DNA of 24,249 bases from a virus, in the IMG/VR virus record IMGVR_UViG_3300031521_000346, positions 1-24,249 of that record. One strand, 5' to 3'. The notes below the pieces were generated by a model, which ran no database searches, was not told the DNA's origin, and saw nothing but the letters and a program-made list of their open reading frames with translations. This document shows positions 1-7,580 of this stretch, piece by piece; the stretch's first letter is position 1; each line of letters begins with the position of its first letter. The position numbers were made by a program, and so were the translations under genes.

Positions 1-321
1 CTTATACCCAAGCAATTTAGATTTAATATCTCTCATAATAGAGAAAATACCCTTTTCACCACGTCTGGAATTAGTCCTTATCTGTACCTCTATGTTTATC
101 GTTTCTTTTTGATTTACGACATTTAGATTGTCCGGGTTGTCAAAATCGGAATTAGTACAAATAACACATACATTAGCTTTTGAAAAATTACGCTGATTTT
201 CCGACTCATTATCCGGTAATGGCTGTGCTGTGTAAACGGTATTGAGTTTCACAGCTTCTTCATCAACCGGACAAAGAATTGTACAAATAATATTTTCTAT
301 TTCTTCGTAATTAATCGGCAT
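1..321 (-). CDS. Tail-terminator / Gp37-like protein, partial
   Basis: This reading frame starts at an ATG (321-319) and is open to the window edge, giving 107 residues without a stop. The protein begins MPINYEEIENIICTIL and the visible end reads GIFSIMRDIKSKLLGYK. Short phage proteins of the Gp37 / tail-terminator group share this layout: an N-terminal helix, a central beta region and a late G-I-F-x-I-x-x-x-I-x-x-x-L-x-G motif. They cap the tail tube or join it to the head. The start lies inside the end of the upstream gpFII-like gene (11-base overlap), as expected for successive head-tail joining genes. The family assignment comes from motif layout and gene order only. The C-terminus lies outside the window. 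Confidence 0.55.
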   Translation of the reverse strand, partial: MPINYEEIENIICTILCPVDEEAVKLNTVYTAQPLPDNESENQRNFSKANVCVICTNSDFDNPDNLNVVNQKETINIEVQIRTNSRRGEKGIFSIMRDIKSKLLGYK

Positions 322-664
322 CGTCTAGTTCCCCGTAAGCAATATAAGTTTGTCCATCGTTCTTGCGCCTAACTTCTCTTATCACAAGATTATCACCTTT
401 TACCGCTACTCTTTGAACTGCACCGCTATCTACCAATGTTTTTAAAGTTGGAAATTGTCCGGTAGTATATTCAAAGAAATAATTGTATGGCCGATACTCG
501 TATCTGTCACCGCTACCAATAGAAATAGGTTGATCGGGTGAATTGTACAGCACATTTTCAGTAAGTGCAATTTCTGAGTCTGATGGCGTCCAAACGGCTG
601 CATCACCAAACACGGTTTCCGCAGCAGTAAATACAACCTTTTGGATGCTATCAAAAATACTCAT
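311..664 (-). CDS. Head-tail joining protein, lambda gpFII-like
   Basis: The product has 117 residues, which is the length of lambda gpFII. It has a short N-terminal helix (MSIFDSIQKVVFTAAETVF), a beta-rich middle, and a C-terminal strand pair around VKGDNLVIREVRRKNDGQTY, the usual gpFII layout. Proteins of this family sit at the head-tail interface and provide the surface to which the tail attaches. The gene follows the decoration-protein gene with a 1-base gap and overlaps the tail-terminator gene by 11 bases. This order (capsid, connector, tail terminator) supports the role. The identification is by length, fold pattern and position; no catalytic residues are expected. Confidence 0.6.
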   Translation of the reverse strand: MSIFDSIQKVVFTAAETVFGDAAVWTPSDSEIALTENVLYNSPDQPISIGSGDRYEYRPYNYFFEYTTGQFPTLKTLVDSGAVQRVAVKGDNLVIREVRRKNDGQTYIAYGELDDAD

Positions 665-665
665 C

Positions 666-1109
666 TTATGCAGTAGCTATAATTCCGGCAGCACGTAAAC
701 TAACCAACAATGCATTCACCGTAGTGATAGCATCTGAAGCAGCAGTTCCACCAACATTAGCAACCGCAGCACCTGTACCAGGTCCGCAATCACCACAAAG
801 CAAAAGTTTACCTGTAGCATCACCACTAGCAGCAGCTTCGTAAGCAAACCCAACAAACTTATTACCGGATGCTGTTGCTGTAATAGTACCTGTACTGGTT
901 ACATACAAAGCTTGTCCAATAGTAATAGCACCTGTTTCTTTCGCAATTTCAAAAACTCCTTCCACCATAGCCGTGTAAACTTCGGTTTCAGCAGCACTTG
1001 TAATAGCTACGGCTCTGATATTACCAATGAATACAATACTACCGGAAGTTACACCACCCGAACCGGCTACTGCCTGAATTCGTTCTCCTGGGCAAATATA
1101 ATTTGTCAT
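666..1109 (-). CDS. Capsid decoration protein, DUF2190-like
   Basis: The product has 147 residues rich in Ala, Gly, Thr and Val. It begins with a typical DUF2190 opening (MTNYICPGERIQAVAGSGG) followed by SGSIVFIGNIRAVAI and a repeated beta pattern (TGAITIGQALYVTSTGTITAT, then KFVGFAYEAAASGDATGKLLL). DUF2190 proteins are small beta-sandwich proteins encoded next to the major capsid gene and are thought to decorate or stabilise the capsid surface. The C-terminal 30 residues are an Ala-rich helix, perhaps a trimerisation segment. The gene lies directly after the protease/capsid fusion, separated by a 90-base gap that contains a dispersed-type repeat. The ATG start at 1109 is the first in frame. 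Confidence 0.7.
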   Translation of the reverse strand: MTNYICPGERIQAVAGSGGVTSGSIVFIGNIRAVAITSAAETEVYTAMVEGVFEIAKETGAITIGQALYVTSTGTITATASGNKFVGFAYEAAASGDATGKLLLCGDCGPGTGAAVANVGGTAASDAITTVNALLVSLRAAGIIATA

Positions 1110-1150
1110 GTTTTGTATTTTTATGTGAGTAGGCTTTCACATACTCACTA

Positions 1151-1200
1151 ATTATTATTCTGTAAATTCTAAAATTCTGTGAATTCTGATTCCGACAGTT
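1151..1200. repeat. Copy A of a ~50-bp repeat flanking the capsid gene
   Basis: This segment matches 3251-3299 with about four substitutions and a small length change. Both copies carry two TTCTGTRAAT units about 16 bases apart, then CTGATTC and GACAGTT. Copy A fills the gap between the capsid fusion and the decoration gene. Confidence 0.75.
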
Positions 1201-3250
1201 ACTCGCCTGGGTTTTTGTACCAACCGCGATAATCAATTGCCTGTACTCCAAATTCACCGCGTACTGCCAATTTCACACTATCAGTGCTGAAATCATCTTC
1301 ACGGTTCGAACGCAAACCACCATTGCCATCTAAGTATGCATGATACAAACTTTCTGTTGCATTTGGATCGGCACATAAATACCATGCTTTACCTGATAAA
1401 CGAGGCTCAACGATAAGCGTTAATCCTAAGGTTGCATAAATATTAACGTCTGTTGCAGCAGTAGCAATTACAGCAGTCAATAATTGCAATGCTTCAATTT
1501 CGTAATCAGGAGAAACAATAAGATAACGAGGCATTACGCGAATTTTGGTAACTCCGTCAATATCCTTTTGGTTTTTGATCGCTACCAAAGCAGGTTTCAA
1601 TGTAGTTCCCGAAATAATACCTTTGGTTGTTGCTTCCAGGTTCTTATGATCGGCATGGAATAACTCTTTCCCATCACCCATTTTTATGTTTCCTGTTATC
1701 ATTCCCCAAACCAAATCACCGCGCAATAAATTCCAGTCGCGAATAAACTTTTGTGGTATCAATTGGAATGCTCCCAAATCATCATTAATGATCATTTGGC
1801 GAGTGAACAACAAACCTTCACCGTAGCTTTTTACTTTGATAGTTTGTTTTGCTTCAACCAACGCTCCATATTTAAGTTCACTACCTTCTGGAAGTTCACT
1901 CATTTTGTTTTTACCACCAATTTGATACAATGATTTTGCACGAAAATCACTAACAGATGTTTCACGAGAAATAAGATTCCAAAATTCAGGAGATTGAACA
2001 TATTCTCCACGCAATGCTTTGTTGGCTACATTTTCGAGCAACAGCGGAAAGTCAGATGTTGACATGGAACGATCACCGGCAATCATCAATTTGGCAATTT
2101 GCGTTTTATCTTTACCTCGCACATTTACACCTGCTTCTGTAAGAATTTCTTTGCCCATTTCAATAAGACTCATACCACGATAGTCAACACCAAATGCAGC
2201 TTCTTTCGCAAATACTTTTGGGTCAATTCTTCCAAGCAATACACCTTCAACGGCACGTACTTTCTTGTCAATAGGCTCTTCACCCAAATGCGGTGCAGGT
2301 TTAGGATTTCCGCGTACAAATTCTTCGAGCACAGTTTGTCTGATATCTTCAAGTGGTTTATCGCTATTGAAGAACTCAATAGCTCTTGAATCTTCAATTC
2401 CTGCCGGACGGGTACTCTTCAGAATAGAGTCTAAGCGAATCTTACGATCACCTACGGTTTGACTTCTGATTTCTTCTACATTCACTGGAGTGTCAATCAC
2501 TTTTACCGGATTTTCTGACCGGATAGCATCCAGTGTTTTCTCCGATCCAAATAGCTCCATAGCACGTACATCGTCTAGCTGAGCCGAACGGCAGATGCTC
2601 ACAATACCTTCAATACGGCTTTTTTCTTCAGCAGTACCACCGGCCCTGATTTCTTCAATGGTTTTGAACATGTTTTTTTCGTTTTTTAAATTATTTTCAA
2701 TGAAAAAAGTATTTTTTTGATCGTTACTACGCATGGTAGAATTAATATCAGCGGGAATAGGAGCAATAGCCACATGGTTTGGCTCCCAGTCTGTCATTTT
2801 ATAGGTTACTGTATTAGTAACTGTATCTTCTTCGCGAATTCCTTTGTAAATGCAGTAACCTACCGAAAACATGTCAAGTATTCCGCTTTCTAAATCTGCA
2901 CGTGTAGCATCGCTACATTGTGCGCCAAGCGTTACCGTACCAATCATGGTTTTATTCTCAAATCTTACATTTGAAATTTTACCCATTACGTTTTCGGGCT
3001 TAACTACTGGGTTATATAAGTCAGGGTGACTATCCAATAATGAAATTCCTGCGTCAATTCTTCCCATACGGACATTTTTCTTTTCGCAAAGCAAAACTTC
3101 CTGATAATTTTCATCCCAATTGCGACGAAGTACAGGAGTTTCAGTAGCAAAAGTTATATCAAATGTGCCCGCTTCAGTATTAAAGCTATTTTTCACAACT
3201 TCAGCACGTGAAAATTGTAATCCTACTTGTAATTCTTTTGTTTTTGGCAT
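1199..3250 (-). CDS. Prohead protease / major capsid protein fusion
   Basis: This 683-residue protein combines two head-maturation functions. Residues 1 to about 160 resemble HK97-type prohead proteases: His75 in LLDSHPD and Ser129 in MFSVGY sit where the family has its catalytic His and Ser, and WEPNHVAIAPIPAD follows. Residues of about 195-340 are charged and helical and could be the scaffold that is cleaved off. Residues from about 350 to 683 have the features of a gpT/HK97-like major capsid protein (for example KSYGEGLLFTRQMIINDDLGAF and FHADHKNL). Natural protease/capsid fusions are known in phages. The linker at residues 178-194 is encoded by runs of A and T holding four in-frame slippery heptamers and an internal ATG (2671-2669), which could allow separate products. 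Start is ATG at 3250. A ~50-bp repeat lies at each end of the gene. Confidence 0.88.
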   Translation of the reverse strand: MPKTKELQVGLQFSRAEVVKNSFNTEAGTFDITFATETPVLRRNWDENYQEVLLCEKKNVRMGRIDAGISLLDSHPDLYNPVVKPENVMGKISNVRFENKTMIGTVTLGAQCSDATRADLESGILDMFSVGYCIYKGIREEDTVTNTVTYKMTDWEPNHVAIAPIPADINSTMRSNDQKNTFFIENNLKNEKNMFKTIEEIRAGGTAEEKSRIEGIVSICRSAQLDDVRAMELFGSEKTLDAIRSENPVKVIDTPVNVEEIRSQTVGDRKIRLDSILKSTRPAGIEDSRAIEFFNSDKPLEDIRQTVLEEFVRGNPKPAPHLGEEPIDKKVRAVEGVLLGRIDPKVFAKEAAFGVDYRGMSLIEMGKEILTEAGVNVRGKDKTQIAKLMIAGDRSMSTSDFPLLLENVANKALRGEYVQSPEFWNLISRETSVSDFRAKSLYQIGGKNKMSELPEGSELKYGALVEAKQTIKVKSYGEGLLFTRQMIINDDLGAFQLIPQKFIRDWNLLRGDLVWGMITGNIKMGDGKELFHADHKNLEATTKGIISGTTLKPALVAIKNQKDIDGVTKIRVMPRYLIVSPDYEIEALQLLTAVIATAATDVNIYATLGLTLIVEPRLSGKAWYLCADPNATESLYHAYLDGNGGLRSNREDDFSTDSVKLAVRGEFGVQAIDYRGWYKNPGE
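2669..2719 (-). other. Possible recoding / internal start region in capsid fusion
   Basis: In reading frame, the linker between protease and capsid domains contains A-AAA-AAT (2717-2711), T-TTT-TTC (2708-2702) and A-AAA-AAC twice (2687-2681 and 2678-2672). All fit the X-XXY-YYZ pattern of -1 frameshift sites, and an ATG follows at once. A -1 shift at the last one would reach a TGA at 2657-2655 and release a protease-only product of about 198 residues. The sequence pattern is seen directly; function is inference and could be chance in AT-rich DNA. Confidence 0.25.
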
Positions 3251-3299
3251 ATTATATTCTGTAAATTATAAAATTCTGTAAATCCTGATTCAGACAGTT
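3251..3299. repeat. Copy B of a ~50-bp repeat flanking the capsid gene
   Basis: This is the partner of 1151-1200. It fills the gap between the portal stop and the capsid-fusion start. It holds two TTCTGTAAAT units, then CTGATTC and GACAGTT. The pair flanks the capsid gene as direct repeats about 2.1 kb apart. Confidence 0.75.
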
Positions 3300-3301
3300 T
3301 T

Positions 3302-4744
3302 TTAGTTTTGAACCGACTCCACCGGAGCCAATACTACACTTGTAAAATTTATTCCTGCTTCAGCCATTTTTAAACGCTCCTGTTTCACTTCTTCCATTAG
3401 CTCTTCAGGATCACGTCCACGCTCACGGGCAACTTCGCTCCAGGTAGTTAGTCCGGCTGAAATTTGTGCTATGATAGCATTTGTTTCTTTTACCGGGTCA
3501 AGCATTTGTGTGGGTGGTGCCGTCCAATCACTTGCATCGCAATCGATAAATACACCCATTGCACCTACCATCATCAACGAATCCATAAACCACCGCCATA
3601 TAGGTACGCAAACTTGTGGAACCATCATATTGTATTGAAGCTTTCTAAAACGTCCGCTAACGTCAATTTTAGCCATACGCCCACTGGTGAAGTTTACATT
3701 GCTGTAATCCATTGTCAGCATCTCGTATGTAATTTCGTAACCGGCTGCAATTCCTTGCAGTATTTTTTTTGAATATTCCGAATATCCATCCGCAGCAGGA
3801 GGATTTCCGAAATTTACTTGTTCACCTTCCGGTAAATATTGAATTAAGCCTGGTTCAATTCGTTCAGTTAGCTCTGTATCTTCATTCGCTTTAAATTCAT
3901 GCCCTGTAACAAACATGGCAAATGCAGAAGCAATTTTTTGACGCATAAGCTGGGCATCTTCGTAATCGTTGAAATCGCTCATCTTCATAAAGGCAGCTAC
4001 CCCGCTTGGTACACCTCTTACTTGTCCTGCTCTTAGTACTTCGAAAGGTTGAAGAACATCGTCAATAGAAATTAATTCCGATTGAATACCTGTCCAGTTC
4101 GTTGCCATATCATTTGGGTTCGAAGTCCAAACCCAGTAGCCTGTTTTCAAACCTTCTTTGTTGAACTGCACACCTAACCGGCAATAACCTTCTTCGTTTA
4201 CAAAATTTCGTTGGTGGTCGAGTTGGTCGCCTTCCAAGACTTGTATTTTTATTGGTATTGGGTTAAACCTGGTAGGCTTAACCCGCCTGCGGATAATTAA
4301 GCAATCACCACCCTCTGAGATTTCGGACATGATCAATTGTTGCAATCCGTAGAAAGTATTATTTCCATCCCAGTCGCATTCGGTACTCTCTGCCCAATGC
4401 TTCCAAAATTGTTTTATCTTTTTTATCTGTGGACGGGTACCGGTGGTTGGTGCCGGGCGAATACCTTCTCCCACTGTATTCGTTACTATCACTCCTAAGG
4501 CTCGCTTAGCCCAACCATTGTTCCGTACAAAACTTCTACTTCTATTCCGCAACGTTGTAAGTGCTACGCCTATTTCAGCATTAGGACCGTTGGAAGTAGC
4601 ACCTTTCATGCTCTTGTTTCTACGGCCATACTGTGCAGCTTCGTAACTTCTACGTGCATTAGCGCGCTTCAACCCCGCTTTTGGATTTATGTACGCTATT
4701 GTTCGGTCGAGTATGTTCACTATTTTTTTAGAATCCCCTGTCAT
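3302..4744 (-). CDS. Phage portal protein, lambda gpB family
   Basis: The 480-residue product forms the dodecameric ring at the capsid vertex through which DNA enters and leaves. It looks like the lambda-type portal family (Phage_portal_2): an Arg-rich N-terminus (KRANARRSYEAA), RSFVRNNGWAKRALGVIVTNTVGEGI, GGDCLIIRR, then AMFVTGHEF and QGIAAGYEITYEMLTMDYSNVNFTSGR with CVPIWRWFMD. These are the conserved wing and crown segments. The length is near the family norm. The gene overlaps the gpW-like gene upstream by 17 bases and is followed by the capsid fusion, as in lambda (W, B, C/E). Start is ATG at 4744. Confidence 0.9.
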   Translation of the reverse strand: MTGDSKKIVNILDRTIAYINPKAGLKRANARRSYEAAQYGRRNKSMKGATSNGPNAEIGVALTTLRNRSRSFVRNNGWAKRALGVIVTNTVGEGIRPAPTTGTRPQIKKIKQFWKHWAESTECDWDGNNTFYGLQQLIMSEISEGGDCLIIRRRVKPTRFNPIPIKIQVLEGDQLDHQRNFVNEEGYCRLGVQFNKEGLKTGYWVWTSNPNDMATNWTGIQSELISIDDVLQPFEVLRAGQVRGVPSGVAAFMKMSDFNDYEDAQLMRQKIASAFAMFVTGHEFKANEDTELTERIEPGLIQYLPEGEQVNFGNPPAADGYSEYSKKILQGIAAGYEITYEMLTMDYSNVNFTSGRMAKIDVSGRFRKLQYNMMVPQVCVPIWRWFMDSLMMVGAMGVFIDCDASDWTAPPTQMLDPVKETNAIIAQISAGLTTWSEVARERGRDPEELMEEVKQERLKMAEAGINFTSVVLAPVESVQN

Positions 4745-4928
4745 ACTCGCAAGTCTTTCGACGTATTATTTTAGAATTTGATCCTAACTCAGACTCCATA
4801 TCTTGCTTAATTCGCTTCATTTCCGTAAGAGAGCGATAAGTAATTTTCTTATCTCCATATTCCACGGTAGTAGCACCGAGCGCAATTGCTTCGGTTATCT
4901 TATCAAGTTGTGATTGTGTATAGGCCAT
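4728..4928 (-). CDS. Head-tail connector, gpW-like
   Basis: The product is a 66-residue protein beginning MAYTQSQLDKITEAIALG, followed by VEYGDKKITYRSLTEMKRIKQDME. This helix, beta-hairpin (about VEYGDKKITYRS), helix layout is that of lambda gpW, which joins head to tail beneath the portal. The frame extends upstream to an ATG at 4970, but the 14 extra residues (MQLTISIQIDLLKL) do not fit the family, so ATG 4928 is chosen. It overlaps the portal gene by 17 bases. In lambda, W sits between the large terminase A and the portal B. Here the DGR cassette and the PcfJ/PcfK genes have come between terminase and gpW. Confidence 0.75.
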   Translation of the reverse strand: MAYTQSQLDKITEAIALGATTVEYGDKKITYRSLTEMKRIKQDMESELGSNSKIIRRKTCEYDRGF

Positions 4929-5033
4929 GAGTTTTAGTAAATCAATTTGAATTGAAATCGTCAGTTGCAAAAATAAACTTCTTAATCTTCAACGTTTAAA
5001 ATTATATACGTCAAACCCGTTTCAATTTCACAC

Positions 5034-5066
5034 AAAAAAAGCCTTGCAGAGATTGCAAGGCTTTTT
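5034..5066. terminator. Rho-independent terminator, usable both ways
   Basis: A perfect 8-bp stem GCCTTGCA / TGCAAGGC (5041-5048 with 5054-5061) has a 5-base loop. It is flanked by seven A on the left and five T on the right, so it can end transcripts in either direction. On the minus strand it separates the DGR/PcfJ section from the gpW-portal-capsid section, so the head genes may need readthrough, antitermination or their own promoter. Confidence 0.85.
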
Positions 5067-5089
5067 GGATAAATTTTAATCGTGAAATA

Positions 5090-5485
5090 TTATTCTAAAA
5101 TAAATCGGAAGTGCGTAACATCTTCTTGTGGTATTTTTTCTCCTAATTTTGAATAAATGAAATCGAAAAACTGATCATCATTAGCATTTATGTAATAGCC
5201 TATAACTGGATGTTCATATCCTTTCACTTTTATTTCTAAGTATTCTGAATATAAAATTCCTTCCGCTTCAATTGTACATTCAGGTTCTTTTTCGTCAACT
5301 GGAATCCAACGAAGTTTTTCTTCGTATTGCTTAATAGTTTCTGAAAGAAGTTCGTCATAAAGTTCAAGTTGAAATTTAGTTCTGTGTGTTACTTGCATTG
5401 CCAAATTCCACGCATTTCCAAGAACTCCATTTTTGAACCCATGTTTTTCTGCAACAATATTTTTTAATTCTTCGGTAGCTTTCAT
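5090..5485 (-). CDS. Hypothetical protein, DUF551-like C-terminal part
   Basis: The product has 131 residues. The N-terminal half is helical (KATEELKNIVAEKHGFKNG, then a helix around LELYDELLSETIKQYEEK). The C-terminal half starts RWIPVDEKEPE, which resembles the opening of the DUF551 domain found in small phage proteins, and ends in beta strands with HPVIGYYI and DVTHFRFILE. Function is unknown. The gene is the last one before the terminator at 5034-5066 and follows PcfJ with a 48-base gap. It may be an accessory cargo gene. The domain match is tentative. Confidence 0.6.
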   Translation of the reverse strand: MKATEELKNIVAEKHGFKNGVLGNAWNLAMQVTHRTKFQLELYDELLSETIKQYEEKLRWIPVDEKEPECTIEAEGILYSEYLEIKVKGYEHPVIGYYINANDDQFFDFIYSKLGEKIPQEDVTHFRFILE

Positions 5486-5533
5486 AAATATGATAGTTTT
5501 TTATTTGACGAAAATTTGATAATGGGACGAAAA

Positions 5534-6826
5534 TTATGCTGTTTGCTTTTGTTTAGTGAGTTCTTTTATCTTCCTGATATTTTTATTCATCAGTTGGATA
5601 ATCCGATCGTGATGTTTGGAACTTTGATTGTACTTTCCACGGCATTGAAGTATTTTGAAATTCTTAAGGCAAATCTCAATTGTTTCAACCGGTTCGTTTT
5701 CAATACTTGCACTCAATACCAATGAATCAGGCTTACTGAAATAATTATTGGTAAATACACAATGGTGAAGCTTGTCGCCCTCTTCCACATACTCCTGAAC
5801 ACTTTCAAGTACTTTGATTAATATAAATCCATCGGAGAAGCTAAGACCTATAAATTTTTCTTTGAGTGTTTTGAATGCCGCTTCATTTTCAATTGCCCGG
5901 GCTTTTCTTCGCTCTTCATCTTGTTTTTTCTGAATGGCTCGTTTCTTTTCCATTAGCTTATCATGTACTTTCTTCAAATCCTTTGGGCAAACATAATGGG
6001 CATTTCGTAAATCTTTGTGGAAGTAGTTGAGTAAGTCAAGATAATCAAACCAAATATCTGCATCTTTCACAGTATATTTATTTCTCATACATATTTTTAT
6101 TGATGGCCAATATACGTTAAATTTTCCTTTCTTATCAATACGAAAAGAGAATAAAGAGTACTGTTTGGCTTTTAACAGTGTTTCAGCATAAGAATCGTTA
6201 GGAACTGTTTTTATTGCTTCCAGTACTGTTGCTCCTCGTAAATTATGATTGATTCCAATTTTCAAATATTCCGGCTTGTAAATAGATTCCGGATGAAATT
6301 TGAAAGGATATACATCGTATTTGTCAGATGCATAATAGTTTCTACCGTAATCTTTTCTTATTTCCATATTTCCATTCCATGAATCGCAGTAATAATTAAC
6401 GGTGTGATTTCGGGCGACCACCTCATGTTTTTTATCGTTCAAAATCCAATGCTGAAGTATTTCACTAATGTAATATTTCACCTGATTATCTGCTTTGTGA
6501 TATGAGTACACTTCAAAGTTTCGTATAACCTGAAAATCATTGACAATTTCAGCAGAAGCTATAAATAAATGTTGCTTTAATGTTCGTTCACGGGTTTGAA
6601 TAATATTCAGTTTTGTACTACAATGAGGACAAACAGCTCGTTTCCGACTTACTAATTCAGTAGAAAATTTTTTTCCGCATTCAAGACATATAACTCGGTT
6701 CTTTGTTGCGTAACCTTTATGATCCAAACATTTAATCTTTGCCCATGAAAGCATTTTACTTTCAATATCTGTTAGGTGTTGACTCAGGTCAATTACGGCA
6801 AATTGCAGTTTTGTTTTTGGCTTCAT
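5534..6826 (-). CDS. PcfJ-like protein
   Basis: The 430-residue product has the hallmarks of the PcfJ family, named after an Enterococcus conjugative-plasmid protein and common in Bacteroidota phages and mobile elements. Near the N-terminus is a zinc-ribbon-like set of cysteines (Cys47, Cys50 in CLECGKKF; Cys66, Cys69 in CPHCSTKL). The middle is long and helical, with a strongly charged stretch (KKRAIQKKQDEERRKARAIE). The C-terminal signature is VEEGDKLHHCVFTNNYF followed by ETIEICLKNFKILQCRGKYN. The biochemical role is not established. The gene starts 3 bases after the PcfK stop, so the two are very likely made together. Start is ATG at 6826. Confidence 0.8.
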   Translation of the reverse strand: MKPKTKLQFAVIDLSQHLTDIESKMLSWAKIKCLDHKGYATKNRVICLECGKKFSTELVSRKRAVCPHCSTKLNIIQTRERTLKQHLFIASAEIVNDFQVIRNFEVYSYHKADNQVKYYISEILQHWILNDKKHEVVARNHTVNYYCDSWNGNMEIRKDYGRNYYASDKYDVYPFKFHPESIYKPEYLKIGINHNLRGATVLEAIKTVPNDSYAETLLKAKQYSLFSFRIDKKGKFNVYWPSIKICMRNKYTVKDADIWFDYLDLLNYFHKDLRNAHYVCPKDLKKVHDKLMEKKRAIQKKQDEERRKARAIENEAAFKTLKEKFIGLSFSDGFILIKVLESVQEYVEEGDKLHHCVFTNNYFSKPDSLVLSASIENEPVETIEICLKNFKILQCRGKYNQSSKHHDRIIQLMNKNIRKIKELTKQKQTA

Positions 6827-6829
6827 AAC

Positions 6830-7243
6830 TTACTCATCGAATAGTGAGAATGATTGTTCTAGTTTCTTTGGTTTCTTTGTTTCAACTGGCTTATTTTGCA
6901 TTCTTTCCATTTCTTTGGCAATGACAGTTTCGATAGCCTTTTCTTTGGCTTGTTTGAGTTCGTCAGTTGATAGTTCTACCGTATGGTTGACAACTACCTT
7001 TGCATTCACTGGCTTACCAACTTCGATATTTTCCTCATCATAGTAGTGAATGGCCATTCCAAATATTTCAAAATCAGAGAATCCATTACAACCGCTTTTT
7101 TGAACCTGATTAAGAATATAGGTACAGCAGTCATCAATGTTCTTTTTATCATTCGAATATGTTACAGCAAAAAGACTATCTGTTTCAGCCTTATTATCTA
7201 AATAAGACTTTATTGTTTCCTTGAAAGAGTCTGTTGATTTCAT
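6830..7243 (-). CDS. PcfK-like protein
   Basis: The product has 137 residues matching the layout of the PcfK family: an N-terminal helix with MKSTDSFKETIKSYLDNKAETD, a Cys-Cys segment (KNIDDCCTYILNQVQKSG), then FEIFGMAIHYYDEENIEVG, and a Lys/Glu-rich tail ending QSFSLFDE. The tail resembles partner-binding peptides such as clamp-binding motifs (Q-S-x-S-L-F), an inference worth testing. PcfK usually travels with PcfJ, which follows 3 bases downstream here. Function is unknown. The gene sits 19 bases after the DGR-associated 105-residue protein, so it probably shares its transcript. Confidence 0.75.
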   Translation of the reverse strand: MKSTDSFKETIKSYLDNKAETDSLFAVTYSNDKKNIDDCCTYILNQVQKSGCNGFSDFEIFGMAIHYYDEENIEVGKPVNAKVVVNHTVELSTDELKQAKEKAIETVIAKEMERMQNKPVETKKPKKLEQSFSLFDE

Positions 7244-7262
7244 TCTTTAAATTTTATTAGAG

Positions 7263-7580
7263 TTATGTAAATTGAAAAGTTCTATTATTTCCAGTCCCAA
7301 ATTTCTGTGGTTTAATAACCGTTTTAAAAGGGAAGTCCACTTTATTTATTTTGTCCAAAGCCTCTTTTATCGGAGTGGCATTTGTAAAGAACTTTCGTTC
7401 CTCATTTTCATATCGAATTCGTACTACATATCTACCATCTCCATACTTTGTTTTTACGTCAGTGGCAAAATCCAATACTTCAATTTCGCAATTCGTCACA
7501 TCTGTAATTGATATTTGTTGCACCTGGAATATATTTTTATCTTCATTAAGCTTTATCCCCAGATCAGAGAAATTTTTCAT
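7263..7580 (-). CDS. Uncharacterised protein coupled to the DGR RT
   Basis: The product has 105 residues and is predicted to be mostly beta: ISITDVTNCEIEVLDFATDV, KYGDGRYVVRIRYENEERKFF, then a helix (PIKEALDKI) and a last strand pair ending FGTGNNRTFQFT. The pattern could be a small OB-like or other nucleic-acid-binding barrel, but I do not recognise the family with certainty. Its ATG lies inside the 3' end of the reverse transcriptase gene (17-base overlap), so translation is probably coupled. It does not look like Avd, which is a four-helix bundle. It occupies a place where a DGR accessory factor could be encoded. Confidence 0.6.
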   Translation of the reverse strand: MKNFSDLGIKLNEDKNIFQVQQISITDVTNCEIEVLDFATDVKTKYGDGRYVVRIRYENEERKFFTNATPIKEALDKINKVDFPFKTVIKPQKFGTGNNRTFQFT

